Below, one piece after another: positions 36,962 to 42,500 of a stretch of 42,500 nucleotides of DNA. Both the position numbers and the translations under genes were made by a program. This DNA is from Symbiodinium natans (taxonomy: Eukaryota; Sar; Dinophyceae; Suessiales; Symbiodiniaceae): NCBI GenBank assembly GCA_905221605.1, contig CAJNDS010002226.1, positions 1 to 42,500 on the forward strand. The letters are read 5' to 3'. Under the pieces are notes generated by a model that was not told where the DNA came from, did no database searches, and saw only the letters and a program-made list of their open reading frames with translations. Position 1 is the first letter of the stretch; every line of letters starts with the position of its first letter.

Positions 36962-37072
36962 TGTATAAATAGAAAGAAAATATAAAAAAAAAAAAAACAT
37001 CAACAGAAATGTAAATAAAAAAATGAATATGCACAAACAAAAATATAGACATGTATATATATATATATACAT
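36962..37072. repeat. A-rich and (TA)n low-complexity DNA
   Basis: ATGTATAAATAGAAAG, a run of 14 A, then (TA)n at about 37053-37069. Confidence 0.85.
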
Positions 37073-37095
37073 GTGTGTCAACGTAAATATAACTG

Positions 37096-37203
37096 CCAAG
37101 GGGCTTGAAGAAGTAGTAGGGTGCGTCAGTCCAGGCATTTTGCGCCAGCAAGTCATCGGCCTCCAACAGTTGAGGGGACGAAAACCTCAAGAGTAACAAC
37201 TTT
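37096..37203 (-). other. Possible coding exon, unrecognised
   Basis: On the minus strand a pyrimidine-rich stretch ending CCTCCCTTAG precedes about 36 open codons that read with ordinary amino-acid usage (KLLLLRFSSPQLLEADDLL, then AQNAWTDAPYYFFKPL). The frame then enters TA-rich DNA (YIYIYM). The sequence reads more like protein than most of the window, but no family was recognised and the donor side is unclear. It could be chance. Confidence 0.15.
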
Positions 37204-37301
37204 CTAAGGGAGGCTGTATGATATGGGCCCTTTATATGGTCCCTTACCTCCTTCAAAGGGTTCTGAAGTGTGAATATGTGTATATAGATATAGCAAATAC
37301 A

Positions 37302-37363
37302 TGGGCCCTTGGGTTGTACAGGGTATATAAGGGGTATACAAGGGGTCCCCTTTTAGGGGCCCA
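37302..37363. repeat. Short inverted repeat CATGGGCCC
   Basis: CATGGGCCCTTGGG and AGGGGCCCATG flank a GTATA-rich core. Possibly a decayed small element. Confidence 0.4.
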
Positions 37364-37379
37364 TGCTAACTTAGGGCCC

Positions 37380-37831
37380 TTGCGTGCCGCTATACCTGTA
37401 CTTAGCACTGCGAGACTCAAAGCATTCCGAAACTCCGCAAGGGTGCCTACTGCAAGGTCTCACGCGCAAATGGATCGCATCATTCTCACTTAAAATTTGA
37501 CCCCGTTGATATACCATCTGCTGTCTCCCACGCCATCCCACAGGCATTGCTCGGATAAGCAGCTGCTTCAGGCACTCAGCCAACGAGAGCATGAATGCCC
37601 AAACCATGACAGCCGTCATTTCGACACATGCAGAAAGCTTGTAGTCTGGTTCCTGGCGTGTCTCATATTAGAATGGCTGTCGTGAGATGTACCCGGTATC
37701 TTTGTTAGAGGAGATTCTAAGGGTATAGTATCGGTAAGCATCTGAATCCTGCTGAGGTATCCATGCTCCATGCCAAAAACGATGACGACATCCAGACCAC
37801 AGTCCACACCACGTGCCGGGACACGAAGCAC
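37380..37831 (-). other. Possible coding segments, unrecognised
   Basis: Two minus-strand open stretches have non-repetitive composition: about 37690-37831 (GVDCGLDVVIVFGMEHGYLS, then RIQMLTDTIPLESPLTKIPG) and about 37460-37650 (LSACVEMTAVMVWAFMLSLA, then ECLKQLLIRAMPVGWRG). A GGTACA donor-like site follows the first. No family is recognised and plus-strand frames overlap, so this is only a candidate for a decayed or intron-containing gene. Confidence 0.15.
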
Positions 37832-37877
37832 AAACTATTCGTCTTTGTCCATGTGGACAATCCACTCCCGATCCAGA

Positions 37878-37998
37878 AGAAGAAGGAGAAGAAGAAGAAC
37901 AATAATAATAATAAGAAGAAGCAGAAGTAGAACAATCAGAAGAAGAAGACGAATAAGAAGAATAAGAAGAAGAACGAAGAAACGAATAATAAGAATAA
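37878..37998. repeat. (GAA/AAT)n imperfect trinucleotide tract
   Basis: GAAGAAGAAGGAGAAGAAG, then AATAATAATAATAAG, then mixed GAAGAAGAC units. Frames through it give polyR or polyL. Confidence 0.9.
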
Positions 37999-38098
37999 CG
38001 TAGCTCTGCATGTTTGTCGGTACTTGTTGGCTCGTGCGCACGACATACATACTACCAGTACAACTTACAGCTTTGTTGCGCACTAACGCATGCTTCAT

Positions 38099-38160
38099 GA
38101 AAGCCCATAACCCTAAATCCTAAAAGGTTTAGGGTTTAGGGTTTAGGGTGGAAGCCCACA
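38099..38160. repeat. Divergent telomeric words between near-duplicate flanks
   Basis: GAAAGCCCATA (38099-38109) and GGAAGCCCACA (38150-38160) bracket CCCTAAATCCTAAAA followed by four TTTAGGG units. Confidence 0.7.
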
Positions 38161-38161
38161 T

Positions 38162-38261
38162 GGGGGGTTACGAAAATAGGGGACCCCTAAAGTAGATCCC
38201 GAAGTCGTAGGATTTCCTTAAAAATGGGACCACAAGGAGGTTCCCTAATTTCGGAATCCCT
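38162..38261 (+). mobile_element. Family D MITE-like element (100 bp) with CACAT target duplication
   Basis: GGGGGGTTACGAAAATAGGG at the left and CCTAATTTCGGAATCCCT at the right. CACAT at 38157-38161 and 38262-38266. Used as the orientation reference for family D. Confidence 0.75.
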
Positions 38262-38535
38262 CACATCCCTGAGAAACCACGGTGAGTAGAAGCCCCTGCA
38301 GCCTCCTGCGTCAGACCAGGAGTTGTGTCGGCACAGAAGCCCTTCTGCAGCAGATCCTGCCAAAGTTTCGAGCTTAGGGTTTAGGGTTCAGGGTTTAGGG
38401 CTTGGGGGAGGATGATAGTATTTTGGGGTATATCCTGGGATCAATAGCTTTGGCGCCCATATTGGAGTCGTGTTACGTTGTGGACCCTCACTGGGCCTTC
38501 TATACTCTGAATGCGGATCGGTCGTGTCCGCCGGC
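38262..38535. other. Unassigned sequence
   Basis: Two TTTAGGG-like words near 38377-38400. No gene supported. Confidence 0.4.
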
Positions 38536-38539
38536 CCCC

Positions 38540-38660
38540 CCCAGCACATCCATTGTCCACTGCAACCATGCCCGCAGGGTGGTCACGCCCGTGCACATGC
38601 ATTGCCCCATCCATGTCCGCAGGGTGATTGCCCACTGCATCCATGCCTGAAGGTACACAC
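38540..38660 (-). repeat. Inverted relatives of the GCGGGCATGGATGC repeat
   Basis: GCAACCATGCCCGCAGGGTG, CCATCCATGTCCGCAGGGTG and GCATCCATGCCTGAAGGTAC at about 48- to 50-bp spacing are reverse-complement relatives of the 30.2-30.5 kb unit core. The minus-strand 143-residue frame (38441-38872) covers this repeat and is not recognisable. Confidence 0.65.
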
Positions 38661-39654
38661 ACATATGCGAAAACACAGAAAAAAAAACAACCACGCAAAG
38701 TTGACGAGGTTGTCGCGTTCTTTGCTTCCAACATGTACATGGCGGCGGCGCACTCGTGAACCATACAATAGTCTGTTCTATCGGCCCTACAAGTGAAGCG
38801 GGGCAAACGCCCGAGGGACTCTATCACAATCCCCGTGTAAGTACGTTGACCTCTGCTGAACCCTTGGCCCAAAAGCCCAAAGGCAGGCCCCTCGTTGCAA
38901 CGCTCGGAACAAACTTTCGGTTTTGGCAGTAGGAACTCGGAAGCTAGGGTTTAGCGTAAGAAGTTACAACAACGGTTTTGCGATTTAGGGTTCTGTTTAG
39001 ATTCAACCCTAAACCCTAGACTCCCAAGATAAGAAGGCCCTCGATGATCAACTCTGCGAGAGTAGAAGGAGGCATCCCAAAAGGCGCCCCCCCCCAATTT
39101 TTCGGAAAAGCTCTGCCTGGTAGCGGACGTACTTGACAAGAAGGCGTTTCTGCGTGGTGCCGCGAATCCTTTGGTCGCGTTTCGCAGTCTCCGGGTTTGG
39201 GGTTCTTGCAATTTAGGTCGCTAAAACCAGGGCTAGGATGCACAGCAGTTCCCTCGTTCCTTTCTTTAGGGTTTCGGTCTTGCAGTGTATGGAAGGTCGA
39301 AGGTTTGGATTGGCACCGTCCTGCCTATTCCCCGTTGCTTGCGCTGAAGTTATGTCATGCGGAAGTGGCGCTCCAGTCACATCCGTAACCCCACAACAGA
39401 ACAAGCCGTCGAGAAGACATGATGCTTGAAGCCTCTTGGGGCGTTGTATGTGGATATAGTGTGGTTCTCAGCTTAATTAGGTAACCCTAAACCCTAAACC
39501 TGACCTAACTACCCATGAACACCCCCTCCCCACGAGGAAAATGACTGAAGGGTGCCAGCAAGAGTCTCCTCGCAAAGCTTCAGTACATCCATCCGGTTCA
39601 TACCTCGATGCCCCGCGACTTCTGAAACAACGCTTGAGGGGTCAAAGGATCCTT
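38661..39654. other. Unassigned unique sequence
   Basis: Overlapping frames of 60-86 residues on both strands. One CCCTAAACCC word at 39006 and one at 39483. No supported gene, RNA or element. Confidence 0.35.
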
Positions 39655-39660
39655 CGAGCC

Positions 39661-39710
39661 TGGGGTTTAGGGTTTGGGGCTTGGGGCTTAGGGCTTAGGG
39701 TTTAGGGTTG
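39661..39710 (+). repeat. TTTAGGG island with TTTGGGG and CTTGGGG variants
   Basis: Seven units, directly abutting the family C element at its right. Confidence 0.88.
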
Positions 39711-39711
39711 A

Positions 39712-39918
39712 CTTGGAGGGTTATGGGCACTTAGAAGTAGGGCTATAAGTAGGCCCGAAATAAGCGTATAACTACAGTTGCCATGCCCCTAACCCTACTC
39801 ATGGTGGTTCCCGAATTTCGGGTACCTTGCGGGGGTGCTTGCCTTTAAAGGGAATCCTACCATGTGGGGCTCCCCCTTTTGTCGAAAATCCACTTACAAG
39901 TATCCATGAACCTCTGAG
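39712..39918. mobile_element. Family C element, copy 4, with nested family D
   Basis: CTTGGAGGGTTATGGGCACT at the left and CCATGAACCTCTGAG at the right. Flanks are GA and TG, so the TA duplication is not preserved. The family D copy at about 39805-39892 lies within it. Confidence 0.65.
39805..39892 (-). mobile_element. Family D element nested in family C
   Basis: GGTTCCCGAATTTCGGGTACC at the left and GTCGAAAATCCAC at the right, with GGGAATCCTACCATGTGGGG in the middle, match family D in reverse orientation. Exact insertion edges are not resolved. Confidence 0.6.
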
Positions 39919-39974
39919 TGGAGTGTGCCAAGCAGCAGAGCCCGCCAGTGCCACCGTTGCCAGAGTTTTTTAGG

Positions 39975-40003
39975 GGTTTAAAGTTTAGGGTTTAGGGTTT
40001 AGT
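39975..40003 (+). repeat. Short TTTAGGG island
   Basis: Three to four units. Confidence 0.85.
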
Positions 40004-40195
40004 CACTAGGCCTCTCTACTCTACTGCTGGGCCTACAGAGGGTGCACTTTACATTGGCATACGCACCTCCAAAAGGGGACCACTGGGCACTACTATTTGC
40101 TTAAGAACCCCCGAACAACAAAAAAGATTCTTCCTTAGAAGGGCAACATAGGGATTATTACTTTTGATTGCTTCTTGGGGGCCTCTTCAGCAAAA

Positions 40196-40247
40196 AACCC
40201 TAAACCCTAAACCCTAAACCCTCAACCCTAAACCCTAAACCCTAAAT
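40196..40247 (-). repeat. CCCTAAA island (6-7 units)
   Basis: One CCCTCAA variant, ending CCCTAAATATTAGGG. Confidence 0.93.
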
Positions 40248-40687
40248 ATTAGGGCTTACCAAGTAGAAGCGGCCCAAGCGGCTGGAACCATCACGTCCGA
40301 TGAGGAGCAGCAACTTGACCTCACAGGCTCAGGGTTTCAGGCGAAGGCCGGCTGTGGTTTAGGGTTTACGGTTTAGGGCTTACGGGTTTCGGGCTTAGAA
40401 GGTTGGGGATTTGAAGAAAATTTCCCCCAAACGGGGCTTTAGGGTTTAGGGCTTTAGGGTTGAAGGCTCGGAGCTTCGAAGGCCTCTGTTGAGAGGATGC
40501 GTGGCCTTCGGGGGCAGGCTTTAGGGTGGAGGGATGTGCAGGGTGCGCGTGAGGAAACCCTGAGAAAGCCTGCCTTGTGTGTGAAGGGCTTTAGGATTCA
40601 GGGTACATCAACCTCAGACGCTCAGTGGCCCCGTGTTTGGGGTCAAGTCCTTAGAGGCAGGAGCTGTATGAGGGGCTGAGACAGTAA
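40248..40687. other. Unassigned sequence with decayed TTTAGGG words
   Basis: GGTTTAGGGTTTACGGTTTAGGG (40357-40379) and TTTAGGGTTTAGGGCTTTAGG (40439-40459). A 60-residue frame (40497-40679) is not recognised. Confidence 0.4.
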
Positions 40688-40757
40688 TTTAGGAATGCAA
40701 TGGGCGCCCTTGTTGGGTTTCAAGAGAAGCAGGAAACAAGGGCTACTCCGGGTTTGA
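40688..40757. mobile_element. Family B-like element, weak copy
   Basis: TTAGGAATGCAATGGG at the left and GGGCTACTCCGGGTTTGAG at the right resemble the family B ends, with several differences. A second B-like right end (CCTGCTCTGGGTACTAG) follows at about 40808-40824. Confidence 0.45.
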
Positions 40758-40832
40758 GTTCAAGAGCCTCTAAACCCCTCAACCCTAAACCCTGAATACA
40801 AACCCTACCTGCTCTGGGTACTAGGCTTACAA

Positions 40833-40932
40833 GTTGGGATGCTCCCCCCCTATACTAACAGCCCTTAGTTGGGATTATACAAGGGGTACTAGAATCCCTA
40901 TGAAAGGACTGTTCGTATGAGGGGGGAGCATG
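40833..40932. mobile_element. Family A element, copy 4 (about 100 bp)
   Basis: GTTGGGATGCTCCCCCCCTA followed by TACTAACAGCCCTTA, and GAAAGGACTGTTCGTATGAG followed by GGGGGGAGCAT. No target duplication recognised. Its right end adjoins the GACC minisatellite. Confidence 0.75.
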
Positions 40933-40936
40933 GTGT

Positions 40937-41378
40937 CGACCGGACGACCGGACCGTGACCGGGCCCCCCCCGGTCGCCCGGTCACCCGTTTCGTCCGGTC
41001 ACCCGGTCAGCCCGATCGTCCGTTCAGTCCGGTCACCCGGTCAGGGCAAGTGGACCTTGACTGATCAGGACAAGAAGGGACTGACCCGACCGGACAACCT
41101 GGCTGACCTGACCGGACAACCGGGCCGACCTGACCGGGCTGACCGACTGACCTGACCGGACTGACCTGACCGGGCTGACCTGACCGAACTGACCGACCTG
41201 ACCGGGCGACCGGACTGACCTGACCGACGTGACCGACCTGACCGGGCGACCGGACCGACCTGACCAGACTGACCGGGCTGACCTGACCGGGCTGACCGAC
41301 CTGACCGAACGACCGGACCGACCTGACCAGGCTGACCTGACCGGGCTGACCTGACCGAACTGACCGACCTGACCGGGG
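40937..41378. repeat. Minisatellite of GACCTGACCG units
   Basis: Pentamer/decamer units (GACCG, GACCTGACCG, GGCTGACCTGACC) repeated over about 440 bp. It starts as a looser CCGGTCACCCGGTCAG form and becomes regular after about 41085. Minus-strand frames (VRSVSSVRSARSGQ) are artefacts of the period. Confidence 0.93.
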
Positions 41379-41529
41379 TACCAGAGTTAGTACTCATCTT
41401 CTTTATTTGCCAACGCCGTCATTCCAGACCTTCGTTTTTCTTTCCGTCATAAGGCGGCACCGTGGTCTTTGCAGCATTCGCCGTTCCTGGATGAAGGAAT
41501 ATTGACAGCCACCCAAATGTTTTCCTACT

Positions 41530-41698
41530 TGACCTGACCGAACTGACCGACCTGACCGACCTGACCGGGCGACCGGACCGACCTGACCCCGACTGACCTG
41601 GCCAGGCAACCGGATTGACTTGATGGGTGACCGGACCGACCTGACCCGACTGTACGACAGGACCGACCTGATGGGCTGACTGACCTTGACTCGCCTTG
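41530..41698. repeat. Second block of the GACCTGACCG minisatellite
   Basis: Same unit, more degenerate to the right. Separated from the first block by about 145 bp of unique sequence (41385-41529). Confidence 0.9.
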
Positions 41699-41707
41699 CC
41701 TACCAAT

Positions 41708-41770
41708 ACTCCTCCTCCTCCCTCCTCCTCCTCCTCTTCCTCCTCCTCCTCTTCCTATTACTACTACTAG

Positions 41771-41803
<33 letters not shown>

Positions 41804-41805
41804 TT

Positions 41806-41904
<99 letters not shown>
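41708..41904. repeat. (CTC)n then (CTA)n microsatellite
   Basis: CTC/TTC units to about 41755, then about 49 CTA units to 41904 with a few CTT and a GTA. Frames through it are polyL, polyV or polyS and not genes. Confidence 0.95.
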
Positions 41905-42047
41905 GGGGTATTGCGCGTATTTGACGCTGTGTCATCCTTCATTTTCCATGTTTTCCCATGTTCTTCCAGAGACGAAAACACTGCTATTTGCAGTGTTTTC
42001 TGCTCATGCATTGAATGCTATGCCACACTCCGCCAATTCCCAACGGC

Positions 42048-42128
42048 GACGCCCATGAGGGCCTTTCGATTTTTTGTGAGGGTCTTCGGTTTCCCATGAG
42101 GGCCTTTGATTTCCCATGAGGGCCTTGC
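42048..42128 (+). repeat. Short tandem repeat CCCATGAGGGCCTTTGATTT
   Basis: CCATGAGGGCCTT occurs three times (about 42052, 42096 and 42115), with a fourth degenerate GTGAGGGTCTTCGGTTTCC. Confidence 0.85.
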
Positions 42129-42149
42129 CCCAATAATTTGTGATTAAAA

Positions 42150-42212
42150 TTGGCTTTGGCTTGGCTTGGCTTGGGGGGGTGGGGGGGGCTTGGGGCTGGG
42201 GGGGGGGGTTAC
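42150..42212. repeat. GGCTT repeats and poly-G
   Basis: TTGGCTTGGCTTGGCTTGG followed by several G runs of 7-10. Confidence 0.88.
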
Positions 42213-42235
42213 CTGGGGTTTTGGGTTTAAGGCTA

Positions 42236-42500
42236 TAGGATTCAAGCTTCGGGATTTCTGGTTTTCGGTTTCAGGGTAGACGAGTTTTGAGCTTGCACTT
42301 GAAGCTTCGGGGTTTGGGGTTTAGGGCTTAAGGGTACACGGCTTTTGGGCCTCCACTTGAAGCTTCGGGGTTTAGGGTTTAAGGGTCCAGGAAATTTGGG
42401 CTTCCACTTGAAGCTTCGGGTTTTGGGTTTTAGGCCTTAAGGGTACCGGAGTTTTGGACTTGCACTTGAAGCTTCGGGGTTTGGGGTTTAGGGCTTCAGG
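42236..42500 (+). repeat. Tandem repeat, 51-59 bp unit, about five copies, running off the edge
   Basis: Each unit has CACTTGAAGCTTCGGGGTTT, GGGGTTTAGGGCTTAAGGGT and a (C/G)AGTTTTGGGCTTGC-like tail. AGCTTCGG recurs near 42245, 42303, 42361, 42412 and 42471. The unit contains telomere-like heptamers and continues beyond the window. Confidence 0.88.

Noticed and set aside
41065-41935. VRSVSSVRSARSGQ-type and polyV/polyS open frames
   Set aside because: Direct products of the GACCTGACCG minisatellite and CTA microsatellite periods.

Overview
This window reads as eukaryotic, repeat-dominated DNA. I found no gene I can name, no rRNA, no convincing tRNA and no prokaryotic layout. The defining feature is the heptamer TTTAGGG/CCCTAAA, the Arabidopsis-type telomere repeat. 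It occurs in dozens of short islands (about 15 to 450 bp), in both orientations, roughly every 0.5 to 1.5 kb. That repeat is known as the telomere unit of land plants, many green algae, dinoflagellates, chromerids and oomycetes. With the high GC of the non-repetitive parts and the microsatellite load, I infer a large, repeat-rich algal or protist genome. The lineage cannot be fixed from this sequence. A true chromosome end is unlikely, because the islands are dispersed, change orientation and are separated by unrelated DNA.

Layout. 1-7.4 kb: microsatellites, telomeric islands and small inverted-repeat elements. 7.4-10.3 kb: a GC-rich minisatellite with T-tracts, an AT-rich degenerate satellite, a roughly 125-bp tandem repeat and the largest telomeric block (about 9.54-9.99 kb). 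10.3-14.5 kb: islands, including a long TTTGGGG-variant array. 14.6-15.1 kb: a stack of CTG, CAACGG, CAACAG and CAA repeats. 15.2-19.9 kb: more islands and elements. 19.9-21.6 kb: an AT-rich 21-bp satellite followed by a large fold-back structure. 21.6-36 kb: islands, tandem repeats and small elements. 36-39.5 kb: the stretch poorest in telomeric repeats, with two weak candidate coding segments. 39.5-42.5 kb: nested elements, a GACCTGACCG minisatellite, a CTA microsatellite and a tandem repeat running off the right edge.

Several families of about 95-140 bp terminal-inverted-repeat elements (MITE-like, non-coding) can be defined by comparing copies inside the window. MITE-1 (three copies), MITE-2 (three) and MITE-3 (two) begin CTT or a one-base variant, and most copies show 4-bp target duplications. 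Family C (four copies) is flanked by TA in three copies. Families A (four), B (three) and D (five) and several single hairpins complete the set. Some elements are nested in others.

The most interesting observation is that telomeric islands sit inside these elements. In a MITE-2 copy at 15.55-15.75 kb, a 59-bp degenerate telomeric tract is flanked by an 18-bp duplication of the host element, and the complete element is still bracketed by its own TATG duplication. Other islands interrupt elements at 1.7, 11.3 and 27.1 kb. This suggests that telomeric repeats are inserted at internal breaks after the elements arrived, rather than being only relics of old chromosome ends. Open reading frames in the window mostly run through repeats (for example PNPKPQT-type frames in CCCCAAA arrays, or polyQ/polyL frames in CAA/CTG tracts) and are not treated as genes.
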